DNA of 64,000 nt from Xanthobacter aminoxidans (GTDB lineage Bacteria > Pseudomonadota > Alphaproteobacteria > Rhizobiales > Xanthobacteraceae). Made by a program: the position numbers and the translations under genes. The first letter of the stretch is position 1. Each line of letters opens with the position of its first letter. The stretch is taken from the NCBI RefSeq assembly GCF_023571765.1, contig NZ_JAMJXC010000001.1, positions 248,001 to 312,000 on the forward strand, given 5' to 3'. Shown one piece after another: positions 27,584 through 35,768 of the stretch. The notes under the pieces are model-generated. The model saw only the letters and a list, made by a program, of their open reading frames with translations, ran no database searches and was not told the DNA's origin.

Positions 27584-27603
27584 GGGCCGGCGGCAGCCGG
27601 CCC
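27584..27603 (+). terminator. Hairpin after the YbjN gene
   Basis: GGGCCGGC and GCCGGCCC pair perfectly around GGCA, 14 bases after the stop. No T-run follows, so termination is likely to be weak. Confidence 0.4.
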
Positions 27604-27736
27604 TCTGGCGTCCATGCTGTGGGTGCGATCCCCGCCGCCGATGTGGCGCGGGGCGTGAGCCTCCTCTATGTGATGTCCTCTGCGGGGCCCGCGGGCGCGG
27701 ACGTGCCTGCAAAGCGGTCCGGTTCAAGAGGCGGTC

Positions 27737-28573
27737 ATGAGCGAGAGCGTGCTGAAATCCCTGTCTGGTCCGGTGGTGCTGCTTGGCTGTGGCAAGATGG
27801 GCTCGGCCATGCTGGAAGGCTGGCTCAAGCTGGGCCTCCCGGCGGACAAGGCCGTGGTCCTCGATCCCAACCTGACGGCCGAAACGGCGTCGGCGCTCGC
27901 GGCCAAGGGTGTCTTGGTCAATCCCGCGCTGGACACTATCGCGGCGCCGTCGGTCCTGCTTCTCGCGGTGAAGCCGCAGGTCGCCCCCCAGGCGCTGCCG
28001 GCGGTCGCTTCGCTGGTGAAGCCGGGAACCCTTGTCGTCTCGGTGATGGCCGGGCGTACCATGGCATTCATGGGCGACATCTTCGGCGCGAATGCCGCGA
28101 TCGTCCGCTCCATTCCCAACACCCCCGCCGCCATCGGTCGCGGCGTGAGCGTCGCGGTACCCTCGCCGGGCGTGACACAGGCGCAGAAGGATCTTACCGC
28201 CGCGCTGCTCGGCGCCATCGGCATCGTCGAATGGATCGATGACGAGGCGCTGATGGACGCGGCGACCGCCGTCTCCGGCTCCGGTCCCGCTTATGCTTTC
28301 CTTCTCGCCGAGGTGATGGCGCAGGCGGGCGCGGCCGCCGGTCTGCCGGCGGACCTCTCGGCCCGCATCGCCCGGGCGACTGTGGCCGGTGCGGGTGCAT
28401 TGATGGACCAGTCCGATCTTTCCGCCGCGACGCTTCGCCAGAACGTGACCTCGCCCGGCGGCACGACCGCGGCGGCGCTGGCCGTTCTCATGGATGAAGG
28501 CCGCGGCTTTCCGCCCCTGATGGTGGAAGCCGTTGCCGCCGCCACCCGGCGCGGCAAGGAACTCGCCGGCTGA
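27737..28573 (+). CDS. proC: Pyrroline-5-carboxylate reductase
   Basis: Last step of proline synthesis (P5C + NAD(P)H to proline). 278 residues. The N-terminal Rossmann motif LLGCGKMGSAML near residue 15, LLAVKPQVAPQAL near 76, RSIPNTPAAIGRGV near 123, the dimer/substrate domain AVSGSGPAYAFLLAEVM near 177 and NVTSPGGTTAAALAVL near 238 are all typical. AGAGGCGGTC precedes the ATG. It is followed 30 bases later by a TetR-like gene. Confidence 0.95.
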   Translation: MSESVLKSLSGPVVLLGCGKMGSAMLEGWLKLGLPADKAVVLDPNLTAETASALAAKGVLVNPALDTIAAPSVLLLAVKPQVAPQALPAVASLVKPGTLVVSVMAGRTMAFMGDIFGANAAIVRSIPNTPAAIGRGVSVAVPSPGVTQAQKDLTAALLGAIGIVEWIDDEALMDAATAVSGSGPAYAFLLAEVMAQAGAAAGLPADLSARIARATVAGAGALMDQSDLSAATLRQNVTSPGGTTAAALAVLMDEGRGFPPLMVEAVAAATRRGKELAG

Positions 28574-28603
28574 GGGCATCGTCTCTTATCGAGGAGTAGG
28601 GCC

Positions 28604-29269
28604 ATGACTGCGGAGACCGCGCGCGGGGCCTGCCTGCGCAGCTTTCTGGATCTTTTGGCCGAGAAGCCGTTTCGCGCCATCTCGCTGTCCGAGGTGGCCG
28701 CGCATTGCGGCGTGCCGCTGGCGCAGATGCGCGCTTCGTACGCATCGACCGACGATCTCCTCGCCGCCTTCTTCCGAACCACCGATCGGCAGGTGCTCGC
28801 CGAGGGCGGTCCGGACAGCGACGATCTGGCGGGGGAGGGGCCGCGCGAGCGGCTGTTCGAAGTGCTCATGCGCCGCCTTGATGCGCTGGAGCCCCACCGG
28901 GAGGCCGTGCGCGGCCTCTCCCGCTCCGCCCGCCGTGATCCGATCCTCGCACTCACTCTGTTGCGGCTTTCCGAAGCGTCGCAGCGCTGGATGCTGGCGG
29001 CGGCGGGCATCGATTGCGCGGGCCTGTCCGGCAGCGTCAGGGCCAAGGGGCTGGCTGTTCTGTTCGCCCGCGTGCTCGATACTTGGCTGAAGGACGAGGA
29101 TCCGGGCCTGGCGCCCACCATGGCGGCGCTGGACCGCGAGCTGGAGCAGGGCGGCAAGCTGCTCGGGATGCTGGACAATCTCGCCACCATCGCCATCCCC
29201 TGGCGCAAGCGCCGCGCCTCGTCCCAGCCCGCCGATGCTCCGGCGGAGGAGCCCGCGCCCGCCGCATGA
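28604..29269 (+). CDS. TetR-family regulator
   Basis: 221 residues. The N-terminal helix-turn-helix spans about residues 8-55: FLDLLAEKPFRAISLSEVAAHCGVPLAQM with RASYASTDDLLAAFF (quoted in two parts), with the typical K/YxSxxDLL ending. The C-terminal region LMRRLDALEPHREAVRGLSR resembles the ligand domain found in COQ9-like/TetR proteins of Rhizobiales. GAGGAGTAGGGCC precedes the ATG. It is probably co-transcribed with proC. The ligand and targets are unknown; the C-terminus is Ala/Pro-rich. Confidence 0.85.
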   Translation: MTAETARGACLRSFLDLLAEKPFRAISLSEVAAHCGVPLAQMRASYASTDDLLAAFFRTTDRQVLAEGGPDSDDLAGEGPRERLFEVLMRRLDALEPHREAVRGLSRSARRDPILALTLLRLSEASQRWMLAAAGIDCAGLSGSVRAKGLAVLFARVLDTWLKDEDPGLAPTMAALDRELEQGGKLLGMLDNLATIAIPWRKRRASSQPADAPAEEPAPAA

Positions 29270-29320
29270 GGCGGGCCGGGCCACCTTGCCGCCGCGCCGC
29301 CGGCCTGCCATGGGTCAGGC

Positions 29321-29824
29321 ATGAGCGCCCCCCGCGAAGAGCCCATTGCCCTTTATATCGACGCCGACGCCTGCCCGGTGAAGGAGGAGGCGTACAAGGT
29401 CGCCTTCCGCCACCACATCCGCGTGCTGGTGGTGGCCAATGCGCCGCTCATGGTGCCGCGCCATCCTTTGGTGGAGCGGGTCATCGTGCCCTCCGGCCCC
29501 GATGTGGCGGATGACTTCATCGCCGCCCGCGTCTCGCGCGGAGACGTGGTGGTGACGGCTGACGTGCCGCTCGCCTCACGCTGCGTCGCCACTGGGGCCT
29601 CAGTGATCGCGCCGGACGGGCGGCCCTTCACCGCCAATTCCATCGGCATGCAACTCGCCACCCGGAACCTGATGGAAGAGCTGCGTTCGGCCGGCGCCGT
29701 CACCGGAGGTCCGAAACCGTTTTCGCCGCGCGCCCGGTCCGAATTCCTCTCCGCCCTGGATCTCGCCATCGTGCGGCTGAAGCGGGCCGGCTTCCGTCCC
29801 GCGCCGCCACCCGAGGCCGGGTGA
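29321..29824 (+). CDS. YaiI/YqxD-family (DUF188) protein
   Basis: 167-residue protein of the UPF0178/DUF188 family, a PIN-like fold of unknown function. Evidence: [20 protein letters not shown] near residue 11, [20 protein letters not shown] near 40, [22 protein letters not shown] near 63 in part, and the C-terminal [19 protein letters not shown]. The acidic DADACP site suggests metal binding. It follows the TetR gene by 52 bases on the same strand and converges with cowN, only four bases away. Confidence 0.92.
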   Translation: MSAPREEPIALYIDADACPVKEEAYKVAFRHHIRVLVVANAPLMVPRHPLVERVIVPSGPDVADDFIAARVSRGDVVVTADVPLASRCVATGASVIAPDGRPFTANSIGMQLATRNLMEELRSAGAVTGGPKPFSPRARSEFLSALDLAIVRLKRAGFRPAPPPEAG

Positions 29825-29827
29825 CGA

Positions 29828-30157
29828 TCAGAAGCACTCTTCCTCCAGCCTTTTCAGGTCGGTCAGCGCGACCTCGTCCTCGTGCTCCTCGAATAGCTCG
29901 ACCATGTAATAGACGTGGGAATGGAGCAGCAGCAGCTTGTCGCAGATGGTGGCGCCGCCCGCCTCTGCGGCTGACAGCCGGGCCTTGAAGCGGTCCCAGA
30001 AGGCGTTGCCATGGGCTGGGTCGTCGATGTAGCGGAACAGGTGCGTGAGCACCACTTTCATGTTCCCTTCGAAATCGATCCCCTGGAACGTCAGGTAGCG
30101 GTCCGGCGCTTCGAGCGCGAAGGGCAAAGCGGGAAAGCCGGCGGCAGCTTCGGTCAT
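29828..30157 (-). CDS. cowN: CowN, protects nitrogenase against carbon monoxide
   Basis: 109-residue protein. CowN was described in Rhodospirillum and Rhodobacter as needed for N2-dependent growth when CO is present, acting on Mo-nitrogenase. The family signature is complete: [59 protein letters not shown] and the C-terminal LEEECF (usually LEEECC). The N-terminal 20 residues are family-variable. GGAGGACGATGC precedes the ATG at 30157. It lies directly downstream of the rcoM-like gene with 142 bases between, where two direct repeats sit, so CO-dependent control is likely. It implies that the organism fixes nitrogen. Confidence 0.92.
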   Translation of the reverse strand: MTEAAAGFPALPFALEAPDRYLTFQGIDFEGNMKVVLTHLFRYIDDPAHGNAFWDRFKARLSAAEAGGATICDKLLLLHSHVYYMVELFEEHEDEVALTDLKRLEEECF

Positions 30158-30216
30158 GCATCGTCCTCCATCGGGCGCCGAAGCGCGTCGAGGAGACCAT
30201 GGGCGGTGAAGGGAGC

Positions 30217-30230
30217 CGGCTTCAAAGCCG
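30217..30230. promoter_or_regulatory. Short perfect palindrome upstream of cowN
   Basis: CGGCTT-CA-AAGCCG, a 6-bp inverted repeat with a 2-base centre, 60 bases before the cowN ATG. It could be an operator half-site pair or a leader hairpin. Confidence 0.35.
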
Positions 30231-30251
30231 AAGGCGCGGCCCACAAGCGTC

Positions 30252-30284
30252 CTGCACGAACGGCATCAGGGCTGCACGAACGGC
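30252..30284 (-). promoter_or_regulatory. Two 13-bp direct repeats, candidate RcoM operator
   Basis: On the minus strand GCCGTTCGTGCAG occurs twice (30284-30272 and 30264-30252), 20 bp apart, so both lie on nearly the same face of the helix. LytTR proteins bind direct repeats about two helical turns apart. Each copy contains TTCGTG, and TTGTGG at 30246-30241 may be a third TTnnnG element of the kind I recall for RcoM. They lie 95-130 bases before cowN, a fitting place for an activator. Confidence 0.5.
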
Positions 30285-30299
30285 GGTCGGCGCCGCGCC

Positions 30300-31100
30300 T
30301 CAGACCCCCAGCCGCCGCCGGATATCCTCCACCTTGCCCCGGCTGACCGGGACCCGTGTCTCGCCGGCATCCGCCATGACGAGATGCCAGCCGCCGTCCT
30401 CACGCGCGGCGGCGCGAACGTGGCGCATGTTGACGAGATAGCGCCGATGCACGCGCACGAACTGCGCTGGATCGAGCCGGCGCTCCAGATCGGCGAGCGG
30501 CCGCGGGCAGAAGGCGGAGAAGGTGGCGGTGCGCGCCTCCGCATAGTGTCCCTGCGCCACCAGGAAGGCGACTTCGGTCACGTCGATGAGGCTGATGACA
30601 TCGCCCTTGCCGCGCACCAGCGGGAGTTTCATGAGGGGGCACAGGGCTGCCATGGCCTCCGCGCCCGCCACCGCCAGCCCCTCCACCTCCAGATCGGCCC
30701 CGGCGGTGCGGCCCATCATGGGCGCCTCGACCAAGGCGTGGATCATCATCAAGAAACCGTCGGGCGGGGCGTCCGGTGCGGCCTCGAGCCGGCTGACCTT
30801 GGCGACCAGCGTGCCCATGGCGGTGGTCACCACCAGGGAGGAGGTGCCGTCCTGCGAGGCGCGGGCGCGCTCGATGAGAAAAGCCACCTTGTCCCGCGCT
30901 TCGCTGGGATGGAGCGAGAGGATATCCACACCCGCGAGCCGCTGCCCCGCCGGCGCGAGCAGCCGCAGCGCCACCGGATTGACCGAGCGGATGCGCAGAT
31001 CCGTGTCGAGCAGCACCACACCCACCGGCGTGCGCTGGAGGCGGTATTCAAATGACTGTGCGGCGGCGAGGGACGGGTTCGCGCGGGATGTGACGGCCAT
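30300..31100 (-). CDS. rcoM: RcoM-like PAS-LytTR carbon monoxide sensor/regulator
   Basis: 266-residue one-component regulator: N-terminal PAS domain (about 17-125) and C-terminal LytTR DNA-binding domain (about 160-265). The PAS part follows Burkholderia RcoM closely: GVVLLDTDLRIRSVNPVALR and VDILSLHPSEARDKVAFLIE, where His64 falls on the RcoM heme-ligand His. The redox-exchanged Met ligand is less certain; a Met in TTAMGTLVAKVS is a few residues off. The LytTR part has VAFLVAQGHYAEARTAT, LADLERRL and FVRVHRRYLVNMRHVRA. It lies directly upstream of cowN on the same strand, as expected for CO control of nitrogenase protection. PAS-LytTR proteins with other signals remain possible. Confidence 0.8.
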   Translation of the reverse strand: MAVTSRANPSLAAAQSFEYRLQRTPVGVVLLDTDLRIRSVNPVALRLLAPAGQRLAGVDILSLHPSEARDKVAFLIERARASQDGTSSLVVTTAMGTLVAKVSRLEAAPDAPPDGFLMMIHALVEAPMMGRTAGADLEVEGLAVAGAEAMAALCPLMKLPLVRGKGDVISLIDVTEVAFLVAQGHYAEARTATFSAFCPRPLADLERRLDPAQFVRVHRRYLVNMRHVRAAAREDGGWHLVMADAGETRVPVSRGKVEDIRRRLGV

Positions 31101-31303
31101 AACTCCCGATCCGGTGCCCCAACGGGCGGGGGTATCCTACGCCGGGCGTCCCTCATGCCAAGGCCGAGCCGCCTCAAAAACGCCCGTTTGCCACGATGAG
31201 GCCGCATGGATACTTTACGCGCCCTCGTCCCGGTGCGGCGTCGCCGGCAAGGTCCTGCTTCGGCAGGCCACCCCCAAGTCCTGGATCCCGAAGCTCTCAG
31301 CTC

Positions 31304-31993
31304 ATGACCGACATTTTTCACGAGATCGAGGAAGACCTCCGGCGCGATCGCCTGCGCAAGCTCTGGGACCGTTTCGGCGGCGTGATCATCGCCGCGTGCG
31401 TGCTGGTGATTCTCGCCGCTGCGGGCTGGAGCGGCTACCAGTACTGGCGCCATGAGCAGGCGGTGAAGGCCAGCGAGGCGTATGAGAGCGCCGTCGCCCT
31501 GTTCGATGCCGGCAAGATGCAGGAGGCCGAGGCCGCCTTCGCCGCCATCGCCAAGAGCGGGCCGGCCGGCTATCGCACCCTTGCTCTGTTCCGCGCCGCT
31601 GCCGCCGCCACCGCCCGCGACAAGGCGGCCGGCATCGCCGCCTTCGATGCCATTGCCGCCGACAATTCCGTGCCGCCGCTCGCCCGTGACCTCGCTTTGG
31701 TGCGCGCCGCCCTGCTGGTGGTCGATACGGCCGGCCTGCCGGAAGTGAAGCAGCGCATCGGCGGCATCGCCAACGGCACCGGCCCGCTGCGCCATTCGGC
31801 GCGCGAGACGCTGGCGCTGGCCGAGCTGAAGGCCGGTGACCTTGCCGCCGCCAACAAGACCGCCACCGACATCACCACCGACAGCGAGACCCCGCCCGGT
31901 GTCCGCTCTCGGGCCGAGCTCATCCGGCGGCTCACCGCCTCGGCCACCGCCCCCGCGGGTGAAGCGGCCGCCGGCAGCGCGCCGACCCAGTGA
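31304..31993 (+). CDS. TPR-type membrane protein (YfgM-like)
   Basis: 229 residues with a cytoplasmic N-tail (FHEIEEDLRRDRLRKLWDRF), one helix (about 26-44, GVIIAACVLVILAAAGWSGY) and a periplasmic TPR-like region, as in the YfgM/TPR_21 family that accompanies Der (YfgL/BamB-YfgM-Der clusters in many proteobacteria). The Ala-rich C-tail is low complexity. ATG 31304 has no good ribosome site but gives the family start MTDIFHE. It is followed by a small lipoprotein and der. Confidence 0.87.
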   Translation: MTDIFHEIEEDLRRDRLRKLWDRFGGVIIAACVLVILAAAGWSGYQYWRHEQAVKASEAYESAVALFDAGKMQEAEAAFAAIAKSGPAGYRTLALFRAAAAATARDKAAGIAAFDAIAADNSVPPLARDLALVRAALLVVDTAGLPEVKQRIGGIANGTGPLRHSARETLALAELKAGDLAAANKTATDITTDSETPPGVRSRAELIRRLTASATAPAGEAAAGSAPTQ

Positions 31994-32043
31994 ACCCCGT
32001 GAGGAGCCGCATGACCGCGACGCGCATGAGGAGGACAAGCTTG

Positions 32044-32304
32044 ATGATGGCACGCCCTGTCACCCGCAGCCTGCGCCTCGCGCTCGCGCTCGGCCTCGCC
32101 TTGACGGCCGCCGGCTGCGAGACGCTGGAGAATCTCAACCCGTTCGACCAGAAGAAGCCGCCGGTGCCGGGCGCACGCACGCCCGTGTTCCCCAACGGGG
32201 TGCCCGGCGTCGACTATTCGACCGGCCTCGGCCAGCCGAGCAACGCCAACGCCCCCATCGACAATCTGCCGGCCACCCCTCCGAAGGGCCAGCCGCAGCA
32301 ATGA
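32044..32304 (+). CDS. Small lipoprotein upstream of der
   Basis: 86 residues. MMARPVTRSLRLALALGLAL is followed by lipobox LTAAGC (Cys near 24) and a Pro-rich mature part with NLNPFDQKKPPVPG and GVPGVDYSTG. The ATG at 32044 follows AGGAGGACAAGCTTG; ATGs at 32011 and 32026 would add residues in front of the signal. The position between the TPR protein and der is where other proteobacteria have bamB; this protein is far too short to be BamB. Function unknown. Confidence 0.8.
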   Translation: MMARPVTRSLRLALALGLALTAAGCETLENLNPFDQKKPPVPGARTPVFPNGVPGVDYSTGLGQPSNANAPIDNLPATPPKGQPQQ

Positions 32305-32346
32305 TCCCTCAGACCTGAAGCCGACCGCCGGCCGCGAGCCCATTTC

Positions 32347-33735
32347 ATGACCTTTTCCCTGGCCATCGTCGGGCGTCCCAACGTCGGCAAGTCCACCCTG
32401 TTCAACCGCCTGGTGGGCAAGAAGCTCGCGCTGGTGGATGATCGCCCCGGCGTCACCCGCGACCGCCGCGAGGGCGAAGGGCGGCTCGGCGACCTCACCT
32501 TCCGCATCGTCGACACCGCTGGCCTCGAGGAGGCGACCCCGGCGAGCTTGGAAGGGCGCATGCGCGCCCAGACCGAGGCGGCCATCGGCGATTGCGACGC
32601 CATCCTCTTCATGATCGACGCCCGCATCGGGCTGACCCCGACCGACCGCGCTTTTGCCGATCTCGTGCGCAAGGCCGGCAAGCCGGTCATCCTCGTCGCC
32701 AACAAGAGCGAGGGGCGTGGCGGCGAGGCCGGGACACTGGAAGCCTTCGGCCTCGGCCTCGGCGATCCCATCCCGCTCTCCGCCGAGCACGGCGAGGGCC
32801 TCTCCGACCTCTACGACGCCATCTGCGACGCCCTGCCCGAGCAGACGCGGCTGGAGGAGGAGGACGAAGAGGAAGAGGACGAGGCGGACGAGATCCCCGC
32901 CGAGGGGGAGGTCGAGCCCGAGAAGCCGCGCCGGCCCATCAAGGTGGCGGTGCTCGGCCGGCCCAATGCCGGCAAGTCCACCCTCATCAACAAGCTGCTC
33001 GGCGAGGATCGCCTTTTGACCGGCCCCGAAGCCGGCATCACCCGCGATTCCATCTCGGTGAACGTCACCTATGCCGGCATTCCGCTGGAGGTGTTCGATA
33101 CCGCAGGCCTCCGGAAGCGCTCGCGCATCGACGACAAGCTGGAGAAGCTCTCCGCCGCCGACGCCCTGCGCGCCATGAAGTTCGCCGAGGTGGTGGTGAT
33201 CCTCATCGACGCCACCCGCCCGTTCGAGGAGCAGGACCTGCGCATCGCCGATCTGGTGGCGCGCGAGGGCCGGGCCCTCGTCATCGGCTACAACAAGGCG
33301 GACCTCGTGCCCCGCGGCGGCCTCGCCACCCGGTTGCGCGAGGAGATCGACCATCTGCTGCCGCAGGTGAAGGGCGTACCTATCGTCCCCCTCTCCGGTC
33401 TCATGGGTCATGGTCTCGACAAGCTGGTGGCGGCCATCGCGAGCGCCCACAAGGTGTGGAACAAGCGTGTCGCCACCAATCCGCTCAACCGCTTCCTCCA
33501 GCAGGTGACGGAAAATCATCCGCCGCCGGCGGTATCCGGGCGGCGGATCAAGCTGCGCTACATGACCCAGCCCAAGGCGCGCCCGCCGTCCTTCGTGCTG
33601 TTCTGCTCGCGCACCGATGCCGTGCCGGAGAGCTATATCCGCTATCTGGTGAACGGCATCCGCGAGACCTTCGATCTGCCCGGCGTGCCGATCCGGCTGA
33701 CGCTGCGCGAGAAGGACAACCCTTACGCGGACTGA
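32347..33735 (+). CDS. der: Ribosome-assembly GTPase Der (EngA)
   Basis: Double GTPase for 50S subunit maturation. 462 residues. Domain 1 has [18 protein letters not shown] near residue 8, DTAGLEE near 57 and NKSEGRG; domain 2 has [17 protein letters not shown] near 205, [12 protein letters not shown] near 252 and YNKADLV near 315; a KH-like C-terminal domain (about 375-455) follows. The linker between the GTPase domains is very acidic ([20 protein letters not shown]), longer than usual. The ribosome site is weak. Last gene of the TPR-lipoprotein-der cluster. Confidence 0.97.
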   Translation: MTFSLAIVGRPNVGKSTLFNRLVGKKLALVDDRPGVTRDRREGEGRLGDLTFRIVDTAGLEEATPASLEGRMRAQTEAAIGDCDAILFMIDARIGLTPTDRAFADLVRKAGKPVILVANKSEGRGGEAGTLEAFGLGLGDPIPLSAEHGEGLSDLYDAICDALPEQTRLEEEDEEEEDEADEIPAEGEVEPEKPRRPIKVAVLGRPNAGKSTLINKLLGEDRLLTGPEAGITRDSISVNVTYAGIPLEVFDTAGLRKRSRIDDKLEKLSAADALRAMKFAEVVVILIDATRPFEEQDLRIADLVAREGRALVIGYNKADLVPRGGLATRLREEIDHLLPQVKGVPIVPLSGLMGHGLDKLVAAIASAHKVWNKRVATNPLNRFLQQVTENHPPPAVSGRRIKLRYMTQPKARPPSFVLFCSRTDAVPESYIRYLVNGIRETFDLPGVPIRLTLREKDNPYAD

Positions 33736-33805
33736 GCCTTTTCTCCGCTCAGGCGCTGCGCGGGGCTGGTTGCCACGCTCAAGCGCCGCGCGGGCTTGAT
33801 GGTCC

Positions 33806-34933
33806 TCAGCCCTTCAGAAAGGCGACCTGATCGAAGATCTCGCCGAACTGGGTGCCGACGCAGTCGGGCTCCGGGTGCTTCACCGGGACCGGGCCGACCG
33901 CCGCATCGAAGATGTCCGGCCGGTAGACCCCCATGGCCTCGCGCGCGGCGTCGGCGGCGAACTCGCCCTGGCCGGCAGCGACGATCTGGGCATACATCCA
34001 CAGCGCATGGTCCGGCGCCGGCCGGTTGGCGCCATCGCGGTTGAGCACCAGATAGTCCGGATGGGACCTGAGCACCCCGCCCGGCGCGGTGTGGAGCCGG
34101 CCGTCCAGCGTGCGGCGGAGGATGTCGGCTGGCAGGTTGAGGTGGCGCGGCTCCCCCAGCAGCTTGGCGAGGTCCTCATGGTTGGCCGGGTCCTCGCACC
34201 AGCGGGCCGCGGCGTAGAGGGCGCGTACGAGGCGGTGCAGCACCTCCGGCTCGGCATTGGCGAAGCGGGCGTGGACGCCCAGCACCTTCTCCGGCACCCA
34301 GCCGAACAGCTCGGCGCCGAGCACCGCGATGCGGCCAACGTCTGAATCGACCGCCACCGAATTCCAAGGCGAGCCCACCGAGAAACCGTGGATGAGCCCG
34401 CCGCGCAGGCTTTCCGCCATGAAGGGCGGCGGCACCACCACGAGGCGCACGTCGCGGTCCGGGTCCACCCCGCCGGCCTTGAGGAAATGGCGGATCAGAT
34501 AGGTGTGGGTGGAGAAGGAATAGACCGCGGCGAACACCAGCGGGTCACGCCCCTCCGCCTTCCTCTGCCGCACCACCTTGCCCAGCGCCAGCGCTGCGCC
34601 GGGGGCCGTTGAAAGGTCTTCGCCCACCTCGCCCATGGCCGCGTAGACGTGCTTGTCGATGGTGATGGCGCTGCCATTCAGGTTGAGCGCGAACGGCACC
34701 ACCAGCGGCACCCGCACATGGCCGAGGCCGAGCGAGGAGGCGATGGCGAGCGGTCCCAGCATGTGGGCGCCGTCCAGGAGGCCGATGTTCACCTTGTCAC
34801 GGATGTTGGCCCAGGAGACCTCCTTGTGCAGGTCGATCTCGATGCCCTCGGCCATGGCGAAGCCGCGCTCCGCTGCAGCGATCAGCACGGCGGCGTCGGT
34901 CAGGGGAATGAAGCCGATGGCGAGGCGTCTCAT
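33806..34933 (-). CDS. nasS: NasS-type nitrate/nitrite sensor (NrtA-family binding protein)
   Basis: 375 residues, no signal peptide: a cytoplasmic relative of the periplasmic nitrate-binding protein NrtA/CmpA. Evidence: IGFIPLTDAAVLIAAAERGF at the start, GLLDGAHMLGPLAIASSLGL near 65, VYSFSTHTYLIRHFLKAGG near 150 and HGFSVGSPWNSVA near 195. NasS holds the antiterminator NasT until nitrate or nitrite binds. The ATG overlaps the nasT stop by four bases (ATGA). No assimilatory nitrate reductase gene is in this window, so the targets lie elsewhere. Confidence 0.9.
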   Translation of the reverse strand: MRRLAIGFIPLTDAAVLIAAAERGFAMAEGIEIDLHKEVSWANIRDKVNIGLLDGAHMLGPLAIASSLGLGHVRVPLVVPFALNLNGSAITIDKHVYAAMGEVGEDLSTAPGAALALGKVVRQRKAEGRDPLVFAAVYSFSTHTYLIRHFLKAGGVDPDRDVRLVVVPPPFMAESLRGGLIHGFSVGSPWNSVAVDSDVGRIAVLGAELFGWVPEKVLGVHARFANAEPEVLHRLVRALYAAARWCEDPANHEDLAKLLGEPRHLNLPADILRRTLDGRLHTAPGGVLRSHPDYLVLNRDGANRPAPDHALWMYAQIVAAGQGEFAADAAREAMGVYRPDIFDAAVGPVPVKHPEPDCVGTQFGEIFDQVAFLKG

Positions 34934-35520
34934 CGCAGAAGCTCCGCGGCGGTGATGATGGATTGGGCGATGTCGACGATGCGCTTCTTTTCGTTCATGG
35001 CGGTGCGGCGCAGGAGGTGGTAGGCGGCCTCCTCGTCGATGCCCTTCATCTTCATGAGCAGCATCTTGGCCCGGTCGATGGCCTTGCGCTCTTCCAGCTG
35101 GGTCTTCGCCTCCTCCAGCTCCGCCTTGAGGCGGGCGAAGGCGCGGAAGCGGGAGATGGTGGTTTCGAGGATCGGCTTCACCCGCTCCTTCCTCAGCCCG
35201 TCCACCACATAGGAGGCGACGCCCGCCTCGATGGCGTCCTCGATGGTCTTCGAGTCGGTCTGGTCCACGAACATGGCGACCGGTCGCTTCACCTCGCGGC
35301 TCACCTGGAACATCTGCTCGATGGTGTCGCGGGAGGGATCTTCGAGGTCGATCAGAATCACGTCCGGATCGATGGCGTAGATGCGCTCCAGCAGGTTGTT
35401 GCGGCCGGTGATGCGCAGCACCGTCTCGAAGCCCGCCTCCTTGAGACCCTCCTCCAGGATGGCGGCGCGCACGTCGCTCTCGTCGACGATCACGATCCTG
35501 AGGGTGAGGTCGTTCGCCAT
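34930..35520 (-). CDS. nasT: NasT-type ANTAR antiterminator
   Basis: 196 residues: an N-terminal pseudo-receiver (about 8-125) with VILIDLEDPSRDT and a C-terminal ANTAR RNA-binding domain (about 130-190): ERKAIDRAKMLLMKMKGIDE, AAYHLLRRTAMNEKKRI and VDIAQSIITA. NasT binds hairpins in the leader of nitrate assimilation transcripts and prevents termination when NasS releases it. It is the first gene of a two-gene operon; the ATG at 35520 has no strong site. The upstream 250 bases to the glycosyltransferase-like gene are free. Confidence 0.9.
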   Translation of the reverse strand: MANDLTLRIVIVDESDVRAAILEEGLKEAGFETVLRITGRNNLLERIYAIDPDVILIDLEDPSRDTIEQMFQVSREVKRPVAMFVDQTDSKTIEDAIEAGVASYVVDGLRKERVKPILETTISRFRAFARLKAELEEAKTQLEERKAIDRAKMLLMKMKGIDEEAAYHLLRRTAMNEKKRIVDIAQSIITAAELLR

Positions 35521-35768
35521 GGGGGTCCGGGCTGGGGCTGTCCGCTGGGGCTGGCGGACTCGTATGATACCTCACCTTCTGGAGCCGGTGCGGTCAAGTC
35601 TCCCGGCGCGCCATGCTTTGGCGTGAAGCAGGCCGGCGGCATGGACCTTCCCGCCAAGTCCTTCTAGAACGCCCGCGGCGGAGCGCGGCGCCAGGCCGGC
35701 CTGCGGCGATCCGCGCCAGTTCGTTCCTGTCCCGGCCCGGCACTCTGCCGGGTCCCTTGAAGGCGTCC

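Noticed and set aside
30158-30299. Sigma-54 or NifA promoter before cowN
   Set aside because: No TGGCAC-N5-TTGC or TGT-N10-ACA pattern was found in the 142-base gap.
31570-33519. 649-codon open frame opposite the TPR gene and der
   Set aside because: Antisense of der; no recognisable motif.
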